Origin: Granulosicoccus sp963833195
Lineage (GTDB): Bacteria > Pseudomonadota > Gammaproteobacteria > Granulosicoccales > Granulosicoccaceae
Direction: 5' to 3'
NCBI GenBank assembly: GCA_963833195.1
Contig: CAWHXF010000028.1
Coordinates: 1,426,001 to 1,490,000 of the forward strand
Length of the DNA: 64,000 nt
The notes below the pieces were generated by a model that was given only the letters and a program-made list of their open reading frames with translations, had not been told where the DNA came from and made no database searches. A program made the position numbers and the translations under genes. This document shows, one piece after another, positions 16,886 to 25,973 of the stretch (the first letter of the stretch is position 1; each line of letters starts with the position of its first letter).

Positions 16886-17725
16886 GTGCGCGCGTTGCCG
16901 GACGGCGCGAAGGTGGTGCTCGAGGACAACCTCGGGCTCGAGGTGGAGCTGCAGAACGGCACCAACCCCGTCATCTTCGAGGCCATGAGCAAGGGCTCCA
17001 TGCAGGTGCACCCCGAGGTCTGGCTGCCGAACCAGGAAGGGCTCTACGCACAGTACGAGTCCAGCGTCGTGAAGAACCCGCACGCGGCGGACGCCGTGCA
17101 GGGCATCTGCGTGAACCAGGCGGCGCAGGACGCGGGCATCTCGAACATCGCGGACCTCACCGACCCCGCCAAGGCGGAGCTGCTCGACGGCGACGGCAAC
17201 GGGCGCGGCGAGGTCTTCATCGTTGCAACGGGCTGGGCCTCCACCAGCGTCGAGAAGATCAAGGCGCACTCCTACGGCTACGCCGAGACGGTCGACCTGA
17301 AGGAGATGGACGAAGGCGTCGCCTACGGCGAGCTCGATGCCGCGCAGGACGCGAACGAGCCCCGGGCGGGCTTCTGCTACTCGCCGCATCACCTGTTCAA
17401 CGTGCACCCGGACCTGAAGCTCCTGGAGGAGCCGCCCTACGACGCCGCGGGCTGGACGGTGCTGCAGCCCGACGAGGACCCGCAGTGGCTGGAGAAGTCC
17501 ACCGCGGCGATGGCCTGGCCCGCGGCCACGGTGCAACCGGTGTTCGCCAGCTCCCTCGCGGAATCGCATCCGGAAGCGGCTCGCGTGATGGAGAACATCG
17601 ATCTCTCCGCCGACGATCTCAGCGGCTTCACGTACTCGCTCGTCATCGACAAGAAGGATCCCGAAGCCTTCGCCAGGAACTGGGTCGACGAGAACCTCGA
17701 GCGCACGGTCGGCTGGCTCGAGTGA
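16886..17725 (+). pseudogene. Betaine/choline-type ABC substrate-binding protein, N-terminally truncated
   Basis: The 279 residues cover most of an OpuAC/ProX-type binding protein: FEAMSKGSMQVHPEVWLPNQ near the N-terminus, then VFIVATGWAST, YGELDAAQ and the C-terminal VIDKKDPEAFARNWVDEN. What is missing is the start: there is no signal peptide and no first beta strand. The frame is blocked by TGA at 16850 with only a GTG at 16886 available, giving MRALPDGAKVVLEDNLG. A periplasmic binding protein without a signal peptide cannot serve its transporter, so a 5' deletion is the simplest reading. An extended -10-like TGATATGCT at 16842-16850 precedes it. It is coupled by GTGA to the ATPase gene. 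Confidence 0.78.
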
Positions 17726-18849
17726 GCGAGGCGGTGGCGGTTCGGAGCGCATCCGCACCGTCCACCGGTTCGGCGTCGTCGGTTTCCGCGCCGGCGCACG
17801 CCGGCGACGGATCGGCGGTCATCTCGTTGCGCGATGTCTGGAAGGTGTTCGGTGACGACCCCGCCGCCGCGCTCGCCGACGCGCGCGCCGGGCTCTCCAA
17901 GCCCGAAGTGCTCGAGAAGCACGGCGCGGTGGTCGGCATCGCCGGCGCCTCCTTCGAGGTCGCGCGCGGCGAGATCTTCTGCATCATGGGACTGTCCGGC
18001 AGCGGCAAGTCCACGCTGGTGCGACACGTCAACCGGCTGATCGAACCCACCGTGGGCGAGATCCGCGTGCTGGACGACGACGTCATGGCCATGAACGAGC
18101 GGCAGTTGCGCGAGTTGCGCGCGAGCCGCATCGGCATGGTGTTCCAGCACATGGCGCTGCTGCCGCACCGCACCGTGCGCGACAACGTGGCCTATCCGCT
18201 CGAGATCCGCCGCGAACCCAAGGCGCGGCGCCGGGAGGTGTCGCAGCAGAAGCTCGAGCGCGTCGGGCTCGCGGGCTACGAGAACCGCATGCCCAGCGAG
18301 CTCTCCGGCGGCATGCAGCAGCGCGTGGGACTCGCGCGCGCCCTGGCATCCGACCCCGAGATCCTGCTCATGGACGAGCCGTTCCCGGCGCTGGACCCGC
18401 TGATCAGGAAGCAGCTCCAGGAGCAGTTCATGGCGCTGTCCACGGAACTCGGCAAGACGACGCTGTTCATCACGCACGACCTGGACGAGGCGATCCGCCT
18501 CGGCACGCGCATCGCGATCATGAAGGACGGTCGCATCGTGCAGATCGGCACCGCCGAGGACATCGTCACGAACCCTGCGGACGACTACGTGCGCGACTTC
18601 GTGCAGAACATCTCGAAGCTCAAGCTCGTGCACGCCCGCGCGATCATGGAGCCCGTCGAGAAGGTGTCGGCGGCACGCCCGTTCGATCCGAGCGCCGCGC
18701 CGCGCGCGTCCGTCGACAGCGATCTCGACCACCTGGTCGACCTCGCCGCCGACAGCGACGTGCCGGTGCTGATCGTCGATGCCGACGATCGACCGGTCGG
18801 CGCCGTCACCAAGGCTCGTCTGCTGCACGCCATCAAAGAGGGCAAGTGA
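17722..18849 (+). CDS. proV: Betaine/proline-type ABC transporter ATP-binding protein (ProV-like), 375 aa
   Basis: ATPase of an osmolyte-type importer. The ProV-specific N-terminal extension (ISLRDVWKVFGDDP ... VVGIAGASFEVARGEIFCIMG) is present. Walker A is GLSGSGKST, the Q-loop MVFQHMALLPHRTV, the signature LSGGMQQR, Walker B ILLMDEP, and the H-loop ITHDLDEA. The D-loop reads FPALDP where the family usually has FSALDP. The C-terminus (about residues 335-372) is a CBS-like regulatory domain with VPVLIVDADDRPVGAVT. The GTG start overlaps the preceding TGA, and the TGATG junction couples it to the permease. The ATPase itself looks intact although both partner genes are damaged. Confidence 0.9.
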   Translation: MSEAVAVRSASAPSTGSASSVSAPAHAGDGSAVISLRDVWKVFGDDPAAALADARAGLSKPEVLEKHGAVVGIAGASFEVARGEIFCIMGLSGSGKSTLVRHVNRLIEPTVGEIRVLDDDVMAMNERQLRELRASRIGMVFQHMALLPHRTVRDNVAYPLEIRREPKARRREVSQQKLERVGLAGYENRMPSELSGGMQQRVGLARALASDPEILLMDEPFPALDPLIRKQLQEQFMALSTELGKTTLFITHDLDEAIRLGTRIAIMKDGRIVQIGTAEDIVTNPADDYVRDFVQNISKLKLVHARAIMEPVEKVSAARPFDPSAAPRASVDSDLDHLVDLAADSDVPVLIVDADDRPVGAVTKARLLHAIKEGK

Positions 18850-19755
18850 TGGACTCCCCGACCGAGACAGTCACCGGTTCCGGCTCCGTCGCCGGCACGG
18901 ACGCCGACGCGGCGCGCGTGCACCTTGCCGACCCGTCCTCGCCCGAGAGCGTGGCGCGCTTCGTCGAGCGCCGGGTCGAGTACTACCGCACGGCCTTCGC
19001 GCGGTTGCAGAACGCGCGCGGGTACGTGCCCACCTTCAACGTCGGCGCGGCCCTGCTCGGCCCGCTATGGGCGGGCGCGCGCGGTGCCTGGGGCTTCTTC
19101 TGGGTCGCGGCGCTCGCCGAGCTCGTCGTGCTCACCCAGTTGTGTCGCGGACTGTTCGGGGATCTCGGGGCCGACCTGTCGGCCCGCGCCGAACGCCTGA
19201 CGGCGACCATGGAGAGCCGGCGCGCCGCCGCCGAGGCGGCGCGCATCCCGCTCGGCATCTGGTTCACGCGCTCCAAGCAGCGCCTACACCGTCGCACGCC
19301 CGGTGCTCGACTTCATGCAGACCATGCCGGCCTTCGTGTACCTCATCCCGGTCATCGCGTTCTTCGGCACGGGCAAGCCGCCCGGCATCATCGCCACCCT
19401 CGTGTTCGGCATGCCGCCGGTGATCCGGCTCACGGCGCTGGGGCTGAAGGGCGTGCCCGAGGACGTCAAGGAGGCGGCCCGCGCCTACGGCGCGACGAAG
19501 CGTCAGCTCCTGTTCGGCGTCGAGCTGCCGCTGGCCACCCCGGCGATCATGACGGGCGTGAACCAGACGATCCTGATGTGCCTGTCGATGGTCGTCATCG
19601 CCTCGCTGATCGGCGCGCAGGGGCTCGGCTCCGTCGTGCTGGAGGCGCTGCAGTACGCCGCCAAGGGCCAGGGCATGCTCGCCGGCATCGCGATCCTGCT
19701 GTGCGCCATGGTGATCGACCGCATCGTGCATGGCCGCTTCGCGCGCGCCGACTGA
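18849..19755 (+). pseudogene. Betaine/proline-type ABC permease (ProW-like), internal deletion plus frameshift
   Basis: The first about 145 codons from ATG 18849 encode the soluble N-terminal region typical of large marine ProW proteins (FVERRVEYYRTAFARLQ, GPLWAGARGAWGFFW). The next recognisable piece is IPLGIWFTRSK, which belongs to the start of the permease core; the membrane helices expected between them are absent. At about 19281-19285 the frame then shifts by one base. The core resumes in another frame as YTVARPVLDFMQTMPAFVYL and runs to the stop at 19755, including the EAARAYGATKRQLLFGVELP coupling loop. Both a deletion and a frameshift are needed to explain this, so the transporter is almost certainly inactive as sequenced. 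Confidence 0.82.
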
Positions 19756-19780
19756 GCCAACGCTGACCGAGCCTGCGCCG

Positions 19781-20719
19781 ATGAGCTTCGTTCCCGTCTC
19801 CGGCATGGAGCTGCCGCGCTTCGCCGGCGTGCCCACGTTCATGCGCCTGCCGCACGTCGATCTCGACGATCCGCGCTTGTCGGAGGTGCAGATCGGGCTC
19901 GTCGGCGCGCCGTGGGACGGCGGCACGACGAACCGTCCCGGTCCACGCCACGGCCCGCGCCAGCTTCGCGACCTGTCCACGATGATCCGCGCGCAGCACG
20001 GCGTCAGCGGCGTGCGCCCCTTCGAGCGCGCGAACTGCGCGGACCTCGGCGACGTGTCGCCGAACCCCGTCGACATCGAGGACACGCTCGCGCGCATGCA
20101 GGCGTTCTACGAGCGCGTGCGAGATGCCGGCATCCGCCCCCTCACGGGCGGCGGCGACCACCTGTGCTCGCTGCCCATCCTGCGCGCGCTGGGCGCGGGC
20201 GCACCGCTCGGCATGGTGCACTTCGACAGCCACACCGATCTCTTCGACGGCTACTTCGGCGGCAGCCGCTACACGCACGGCACCCCGTTCCGGCGCGCCG
20301 TCGAAGAAGGGGTGCTGGACCCCGCGCGCACCGTGCAGATCGGCATCCGCGGCACGGCCTACGACCGCGAGGACCGCGACTTCGCCGCCGCCGTCGGCAT
20401 TCGCATCGTGCCGATCGAGGAGCTCTTCGAGCGCGGCATTCCGGACGTGATGGTCGAGGCGCGCGGAATCGTCGGCGCATCGCCCACCTACGTGTCGTAC
20501 GACATCGACTTCGTCGACCCCGCGTTCGCGCCCGGCACCGGCACGCCCGAGGTGGGCGGGCCGAATTCCTTCCAGGCGCTGCAGGTGGTGCGCGAGCTCG
20601 CCGGCATCGACATCGTCGGCGCCGACGTCGTCGAGGTGTCGCCGCCGTTCGACCCCGCGGGCCTGACGGCGTGGCTCGCGGCGTCGATCATGTTCGAGCT
20701 GCTGTGCGTGATGGTCTGA
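19781..20719 (+). CDS. Agmatinase/guanidinobutyrase-type ureohydrolase, 312 aa
   Basis: Mn-dependent hydrolase that removes urea from a guanidino compound in the cytoplasm. Metal-binding motifs of the arginase superfamily are all present: GGGDH (about residues 128-132), FDSHTDLFD (about 150-158) and YDIDFVDPAFAPGTGTPE (about 240-257). The second motif has Ser where most members have Ala (FDAHTD). The ATG at 19781 is preferred to upstream codons because it lies 26 bp after the permease remnant and gives normal length. The gene is last in the ABC operon. It may act on agmatine, 4-guanidinobutyrate or 3-guanidinopropionate; sequence alone does not decide. Confidence 0.88.
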   Translation: MSFVPVSGMELPRFAGVPTFMRLPHVDLDDPRLSEVQIGLVGAPWDGGTTNRPGPRHGPRQLRDLSTMIRAQHGVSGVRPFERANCADLGDVSPNPVDIEDTLARMQAFYERVRDAGIRPLTGGGDHLCSLPILRALGAGAPLGMVHFDSHTDLFDGYFGGSRYTHGTPFRRAVEEGVLDPARTVQIGIRGTAYDREDRDFAAAVGIRIVPIEELFERGIPDVMVEARGIVGASPTYVSYDIDFVDPAFAPGTGTPEVGGPNSFQALQVVRELAGIDIVGADVVEVSPPFDPAGLTAWLAASIMFELLCVMV

Positions 20720-20745
20720 GGCCTCCAAGCGACGGCGCGTCCGGT

Positions 20746-20763
20746 CGCCGCGTCCTTGCGGCG
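20746..20763. terminator. Possible bidirectional terminator hairpin
   Basis: CGCCGC, a 6-nt loop and GCGGCG lie in the 61-bp gap between the convergent ureohydrolase and haloperoxidase genes. The stem is short but entirely G-C. There is no T tract on either strand, so intrinsic termination is uncertain. Confidence 0.3.
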
Positions 20764-20780
20764 GGGCACGTCCGTTCGAT

Positions 20781-22943
20781 TCAGGCAGGCTCGGTCGAAC
20801 GCGTGCGCGTGGCGCGCGCGAGCGTCCGCGCCGCCACCACGGTCTCGCCCGTCTGGTGCCGGTGCCACCACGCCTCGAGGCCGATGTGCCTGCCGCGCGC
20901 GTCGTGCACGAACACGCGCGGGTCGGCGGCGTCGAAGTCGTTCTTCAACAGGTGCACGCGGTCGCCATCGAACGATTCGAAGCCGAACTCCACCGGCTCG
21001 TTGTACTGCTTCATCTGCTCGATCAGCATGCCGGTGGCGATGCGCTCGCCCATGCGCAGGGATTCGTAGTAGTCGGTGTAGTAGTGCACGCCCGCCATGT
21101 TCCTGCCGATGGAGATGTTGGCCGCGAGCTTGTTGAGCTCGCCGGAGATCGTCATGCCCGACCGGTCCGGCGCATCGACCAGGGCACTGCCGTCCGCGTT
21201 CGCCTGCACGACGGGGAGCTGGGCGGGCCAGGCCAGCGGCGCGCCCTCGGCGTCGGTCGTCGCGAAGAACGCCTTCAGCATCGTCACGCAGCCGCCCGCG
21301 ACCGTGGCGTGGCCCGCGCCGTAGCTCGGGTGCATCGGCGAACCTTCGGCGAACGCCATCGGCAGCAGGCGGTTCGCCGCCGCGAGGAACCAGTCGGGAT
21401 CGGACGCGGCCTGCGCATCGAGGTGCGGATCGGCGGCGTTGCCGACGATGCGCGCACCGTTGTGCGCGGCCACCAGGTCGAGCAGCTCGGTGAACCCCGA
21501 CTCCGCGAGCATCGCGTCGAGCCGCTCGGACGTCGTGGCGCCGAGCTCGTTCGAGCGATCCCCGGCGCCGCTACCCTCGGTGCCCTTCAGCGTGAGCAGC
21601 GCCCCGAGCCGTTCGGGCCGCGCGCGGCGGTGGTAGTTGAACTTCTGCCGCCGCACGGCCTTCAGGCACCGCGTCGCCACCTCGGTGACGAGCGACAGGA
21701 TGTGCGGCCCGCCGAACTGCGCGAACGCCTGGCGCGACTCGGGCGTGTCGGGCGATGCGCCGCGGTTGCCGTCCGGCAAGCCCGGACCCAGCGCGCCGGT
21801 GCACGGGTGCGCGAGCGCGTTCTGCGCCGCGAAGCGCGCATCGCCGAGCATGTACAGGCAGGCGTTCAGGTACGCCTGGTAGAGCGCGTCGTAGCGCACG
21901 TAGGCGGCGAGATCGCGCGGGGTCGCGATGAAGCGACGCGTGCGCACCACGCGCGCGTCCGTGTCCGCGCGAAAGTCCGCGCCGCCCTGCACGTCCAGCC
22001 ACGCGTTCCAGCGCACCATGAAGTCGACGCCCGTCTCCAGCGACTCGATCCGCTGGTCGATCACCTGCCGTCCGTAGGCGATCGAGGCATCGGTGTACGG
22101 AGCGGTCGCCGGGGTGAGGTTGTTGCCGAGCAGCATGAACTGCGAGACGTACGGCCCGGCCTTGGCCGCCGGGGCGGAGCCGCGAAACGCGTGGCGAGCC
22201 TCGAACGGCACGCCATCGGGCGGTGCGCCGATGTCGTAGCCGGTGTCGTCGCCGGTGGCCTCCGGGTCGATGCGCCGGGCGGCGCGTCGCCTGCGCTGCT
22301 GCAGAGTCAGTCCGCTCGCCGCGTTGTCGGCGAACCAGGGCAGCTTTCGCATCGCGTCCAGCACGTCGCCGACGCGGGTACCCGTGCCGGGTGCCGTGGC
22401 ATTGCCGACGGGGTCGGCGATGTCGGCGAACGGCACGTCGCGCAGCAGCGCGAGCGCGTAGACCTCCGCCATCTCGGCGGTGAGCTCGGACGAGCCGAGC
22501 GCCGGCGCGGGCGGCATGCCCAGGACATCGGCGTCCGGTCCCTGCAGGTCGAAGTAGTGACCCGATCGCGGGCTCTCCCAGCCGCGCCAGGCGATGTCCG
22601 AGCCGTCGGCGGCGCCGCCCTCGCGGCGCGCGCGCGGCGGGTGGCCCGCGCCGATGCCGCGCGGCAACCGATCGAAGTCCTCGGCGTCCTGCTGATTGAT
22701 CTGCTCGACGAACGCACGGTAGTGAGTGTTGTCGCTCGGCTTGCCGAAGTCGTCGTGCGGCAGACCCTTGGTGAAGCTCGTTCCGAAACCGTCGGCCTCG
22801 AGCTCGTCCTCGTCGGCGTTGGTCTCGGTGGGCACGCTCGCGTACGTGCCGGACAGCTCCGAGGCGGTCATGCGGCGTCGTGCGGCGAGGCGGTGGCGCG
22901 CCGCGCCTTCGGGGAAGGGTCGTTTCTGGAACTCGCTGCCCAT
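20781..22943 (-). CDS. Vanadium-dependent haloperoxidase (bromoperoxidase-type), 720 aa
   Basis: Vanadate-containing enzyme that oxidises bromide or chloride with hydrogen peroxide. Vanadate-site motifs are visible in order: KFNYHRRARPER (Lys and Arg, about residues 433-441), HPSYGAGHATVAGG (about 541-548, with the acid-base His) and ISIGRNMAGVHYYTDYY (Arg and the vanadate-ligand His, about 612-618). In algal enzymes the second motif is SGH; here the residue before Gly-His is Ala, as I recall for cyanobacterial-type members. Length is in the range of that group. ATG 22943 has GGAG 8 nt upstream and is preferred over ATG 22979. There is no export signal in the chosen form. Confidence 0.9.
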   Translation of the reverse strand: MGSEFQKRPFPEGAARHRLAARRRMTASELSGTYASVPTETNADEDELEADGFGTSFTKGLPHDDFGKPSDNTHYRAFVEQINQQDAEDFDRLPRGIGAGHPPRARREGGAADGSDIAWRGWESPRSGHYFDLQGPDADVLGMPPAPALGSSELTAEMAEVYALALLRDVPFADIADPVGNATAPGTGTRVGDVLDAMRKLPWFADNAASGLTLQQRRRRAARRIDPEATGDDTGYDIGAPPDGVPFEARHAFRGSAPAAKAGPYVSQFMLLGNNLTPATAPYTDASIAYGRQVIDQRIESLETGVDFMVRWNAWLDVQGGADFRADTDARVVRTRRFIATPRDLAAYVRYDALYQAYLNACLYMLGDARFAAQNALAHPCTGALGPGLPDGNRGASPDTPESRQAFAQFGGPHILSLVTEVATRCLKAVRRQKFNYHRRARPERLGALLTLKGTEGSGAGDRSNELGATTSERLDAMLAESGFTELLDLVAAHNGARIVGNAADPHLDAQAASDPDWFLAAANRLLPMAFAEGSPMHPSYGAGHATVAGGCVTMLKAFFATTDAEGAPLAWPAQLPVVQANADGSALVDAPDRSGMTISGELNKLAANISIGRNMAGVHYYTDYYESLRMGERIATGMLIEQMKQYNEPVEFGFESFDGDRVHLLKNDFDAADPRVFVHDARGRHIGLEAWWHRHQTGETVVAARTLARATRTRSTEPA

Positions 22944-23103
22944 GGGGTCGACTCCGTGAATGGAGGCGCCAGTGGACATCGCTGCGGCATGACGTGCTAC
23001 AGGCCATGTGGCCAGGTCGCCGGTTCGGACGATCGCGCTCCCGGGCATCCTCGTCCTCGACGATCACGACGGGTTCGCCGCGGACGCGTGCCGACTCCGC
23101 CCT

Positions 23104-23454
23104 TCAAGCAAGCCGCGCACCGTCCGGCACGCCCTCGCCCACGCCGGCCAGCACGATCGCCCCGTCCGCGTCGGCGAAGCCGAGCACCAGCACCTCGGAA
23201 CGCACGCGGCCGATCTGCCGGGGCGCAAGGTTCACGACCGCCATGACGCGTCGCCCGACGAGCTCGTCCAACCGGTAATGCTCGGTGACCTGCGCCGAGC
23301 TCGTCTTCGTGCCGATGGCGGGTCCGAAATCGATGCGCAGCCGATGGGCGGGCTTGCGGGCTTCCGGAAACGGCAGCGCCTCGACGATGGTGCCGGCGCG
23401 GACGTCGAGCTTCGTGAAGTCCTCGAAGCCGATCGTCGGCGCGGCCGGGGACAT
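23104..23454 (-). CDS. csaA: CsaA-type tRNA-binding-domain protein, 116 aa
   Basis: A stand-alone OB-fold tRNA-binding domain. CsaA-type features are IGFEDFTKLDVRAGTIVEA at the N-terminus, then FGPAIGTKTSSAQVTEHY, LVGRRVMAVVNLAPRQIG and the C-terminal VLVLGFADADGAIVLAGV. Proteins of this size and pattern act as dimeric chaperone-like or tRNA-binding proteins. The start could be ATG 23475 or ATG 23454; the shorter gives the usual length and neither has a strong Shine-Dalgarno. It is divergent from the YHS-domain gene with 144 bp between and has no evident operon partner. Confidence 0.88.
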   Translation of the reverse strand: MSPAAPTIGFEDFTKLDVRAGTIVEALPFPEARKPAHRLRIDFGPAIGTKTSSAQVTEHYRLDELVGRRVMAVVNLAPRQIGRVRSEVLVLGFADADGAIVLAGVGEGVPDGARLA

Positions 23455-23598
23455 CGGGTCGTGATCGAGATGCATGGGGCAAGTTCATGAAGGACCTGGT
23501 CGCGAATGGCACCTCGAACCCGTGCATTAAGTCAAGTGCGGAACCCACCGCGTCGCACGATGTCGTACCCGCTCACCCATCGTACGGAGCCTCGCCGC

Positions 23599-24099
23599 AT
23601 GCAAGGCCTGACCCGAGTCGTTTCCGCCGCCGCCCTTGCCGCGGGCCTCGCCGCCGTCGTGACCCTCGCTTCGGCCGGCGCGGCCTTCGCCGCCGAACCC
23701 ATCAACACCCTCGAGAAAGGCTTGTTCGGTTACAAGGACTCCGGCACGGCCATTCGCGGCTACGACACCGTCGCCTACTTCACCGAGGGCGCGCCGGTCG
23801 ATGGCTCGGACGAATTCACGACCGAATGGCAGGGTGCCACGTGGCGCTTCGCCTCGCAGGAGCACCTGGATCTCTTCGAGGCGGAGCCCGGGAAGTACGC
23901 ACCGCAGTACGGCGGCTACTGCGCCTACGGCGTCGCCAAGGACTCGCTCGTGAAGATCGAGCCGGAGCTCTGGACCATCGTCGACGACAAGCTTTACCTG
24001 AACTACGACGAGGGCGTGCAGGCGAACTGGGAGGCCGACGTGCCGGGCTTCATCGCGGACGCCGACGGAAAGTTCGAGGGCTTGCTCGCGTCCGAGTGA
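23599..24099 (+). CDS. Secreted YHS-domain protein, 166 aa
   Basis: A signal peptide (MQGLTRVVSAAALAAGLAAV ... AFA, cleavage after about residue 34) is followed by a YHS domain: AIRGYDTVAYFTEGAPVDGS, then WQGATWRFASQEHLDLFEAE, PGKYAPQYGGYCAYGVA. The C-terminal third (ELWTIVDDKLYLNYDEGVQANW) is conserved in the small periplasmic YHS family often found near metal-handling genes. The YHS cysteine is present in GGYCAYGV. The ATG at 23599 has GGAG 9 nt upstream; the frame is open upstream but that part is not protein-like. Its role is unknown; metal binding in the periplasm is plausible. Confidence 0.85.
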   Translation: MQGLTRVVSAAALAAGLAAVVTLASAGAAFAAEPINTLEKGLFGYKDSGTAIRGYDTVAYFTEGAPVDGSDEFTTEWQGATWRFASQEHLDLFEAEPGKYAPQYGGYCAYGVAKDSLVKIEPELWTIVDDKLYLNYDEGVQANWEADVPGFIADADGKFEGLLASE

Positions 24100-24186
24100 G
24101 TCGATCTCGTTTAGGAATTTAATCCTCAAAGAAGGTCCGATCGAAGGTAGGCTCGTGCGCACCGTCCCGGAGTGCCTCGTGCCGCC

Positions 24187-24654
24187 ATGAACCTGCCCGT
24201 CAAGCCTCTGCTCGCCGTCGTTCTCGCGCTGATCCTGGTGCCGGACGATCTCGCCTCCTTCGAGGCCGTGCTGGACGCGCCGACGCTGGATGCGCTGGTG
24301 GCCGGTCTCGCGTCGACGCAGGTGCGGCTGCGCGTGCCGAACTGGGAGGACGATGTGACGCTGCCCTTGTCGGAGCTGCTCGCTCCCCTCGGCCTGCCCG
24401 CGAATCTCTGGAACTTCGGTCGCATGGTCGCGGAGCCGGGACTGGCCGACATCGGCGTGCTCACGCTGCAACGCGCGCGCATCGAGGTGGACAAGGACGG
24501 CACGCGCGCCGCGGCCGTCACCATCGGCGTGGGCGCGACCTCGGCACCGGCGGAGCCGATGGTGTTCGACGTGGACCGCCCGTTCGTGTACGTGCTGCGG
24601 GACCGCGCGACGGGCACGTTGCTGTTCACGGGTCGGGTGGTCGCGCCGGGCTGA
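24187..24654 (+). pseudogene. Serpin remnant: signal-peptide-like start joined to the serpin C-terminal third, 155 aa
   Basis: Serpins are about 370-400 residue suicide inhibitors of proteases. Here only 155 codons remain. Residues 1-16 look like the start of an export signal (MNLPVKPLLAVVLALI) and then run straight into LVPDDLASFEAVLDAP, which belongs well past the middle of a serpin. The rest follows the serpin order: strand and helix region LSELLAPLGL, hinge IEVDKDGTRAAAVT, a shortened reactive loop, and the signature VDRPFVYVLRDRATGTLLFTGRV. About 200 residues between are gone, so the fold and inhibition cannot work. An in-frame internal deletion explains this best. Confidence 0.75.
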
Positions 24655-24764
24655 CATCTGCCGGGCACGTCGACGAAGGGAGCGATCCGGGAAGACGTTC
24701 CAGCCGCCCTGACAGCGTGGCGGTGACGGCGTAGAACGGCGGGTTCCTCACTCGAAAGCCCTCG

Positions 24765-25973
24765 ATGTCGCCCTCCCTGCGCATGGCCGCGGTGCTCGGA
24801 CTGCTGTCCGCGGTCGGTCCGTTCGCGATCGACATGTACCTGCCCGCCATGCCGACGATAGGCGGCGAGCTGGGCGCGAGCGTCGCGGGCGTGCAGGCCA
24901 CCCTCACCGCCTACTTCCTGGCGTTCGGTGCGGCGCAGCTCCTGTACGGGCCGCTCGCCGATCGCTTCGGCAGGAAGCCGCCGCTGTACGCGGGCCTTGC
25001 GCTCTTCACGCTCGCCTCCATCGGTTGCGCGATGGCGCCCGGCATCGAGTGGCTCGTCGCGCTGCGCTTCGCGCAGGGACTCGGCGGTGCCGCCGTGATG
25101 GTGGTACCGCGCGCCGTGGTGCGCGACCTGCACACCGGGCCCGCGGCCACGCGGCTCATGGCCACCATCATGCTGGTGATCTCGGTGTCTCCGATGCTCG
25201 CGCCGCTCGCGGGCAGCGGCGTCATCGCGCTCGCCGACTGGCGCGCCCTGTTCGGCGTGCTGGCGGTCGCGGCGCTGCTGGCGCTCGTGCTCACCGCCCT
25301 CGCCCTGCCCGAGACGCTGCCCGCGGAGCGACGCACGCCGGTGGACGCGCGCTCGCTGCTGCGCGGCGCGCGGATCCTCCTGCGGGACCGCACGTTCATG
25401 GGCCTGACCTTCCTCGGCGGGCTCGGCATGGCGAGCTTCTTCCTGTTCCTGTCGAGCGCCTCGTTCGTCTACACCGGCCAGTTCGGGCTCTCGCCGACGG
25501 GCTTCAGCCTCGCGTTCGCCATCAACGCGCTCGGCTTCTTCGGCGCGTCGCAGTTCGCGGCCGCGCTGGGCGAGCGCCACGGCTCGAGGCGCGTGATCGC
25601 GCGGGCGATAGCGGGCTTCGCGCTCGTCACCACGACGCTGCTCGTCGTGGCCCTGGCGGGCGGCGCGACGCTGCCCGTCATCGTCGGCCTGCTGTTCCTG
25701 TCCAATGCCTGCCTGGGCCTCGTCATTCCCACCACCATGGTGATGGCGCTCGACGCGCACGGCGACATCGCGGGACTCGCCTCGTCGCTCGGCGGCACGC
25801 TGCAGATGCTCACCGGCGGACTCATGATCACGCTCGCCGGCCCCTTCTTCGACGGCACGGCCCTGCCGATGATCACGGCGATCGCGCTGTGCGGCGCGCT
25901 GGCCTTCGCCCTGTCGCGGTGGTTGTTCGCCGGCGACGCCCTGCCACCCAACGAGCCCGTCATCGTCCGATGA
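24765..25973 (+). CDS. Bcr/CflA-family multidrug efflux MFS transporter, 402 aa
   Basis: Twelve-helix major facilitator protein of the inner membrane. Family landmarks are AIDMYLPAMPTIGGELGAS after helix 1, the loop 2-3 motif GPLADRFGRKPPLYAG, the helix 4 RFAQGLGGAAVMVVPRAVVRD and helix 5 SPMLAPLAGSGV, all typical of DHA1 drug/proton antiporters of the Bcr/CflA group. Length and topology are normal. It is coupled to the CAP-domain gene by an ATGA overlap. Substrate range cannot be predicted. Confidence 0.92.
   Translation: MSPSLRMAAVLGLLSAVGPFAIDMYLPAMPTIGGELGASVAGVQATLTAYFLAFGAAQLLYGPLADRFGRKPPLYAGLALFTLASIGCAMAPGIEWLVALRFAQGLGGAAVMVVPRAVVRDLHTGPAATRLMATIMLVISVSPMLAPLAGSGVIALADWRALFGVLAVAALLALVLTALALPETLPAERRTPVDARSLLRGARILLRDRTFMGLTFLGGLGMASFFLFLSSASFVYTGQFGLSPTGFSLAFAINALGFFGASQFAAALGERHGSRRVIARAIAGFALVTTTLLVVALAGGATLPVIVGLLFLSNACLGLVIPTTMVMALDAHGDIAGLASSLGGTLQMLTGGLMITLAGPFFDGTALPMITAIALCGALAFALSRWLFAGDALPPNEPVIVR

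Noticed and set aside
24100..24171. AT-richer patch (TTTAGGAATTTAATCCTC) as a terminator or promoter
   Set aside because: The potential stem is only 4 bp and the sequence has no hexamer pair; it may simply be a gene gap.
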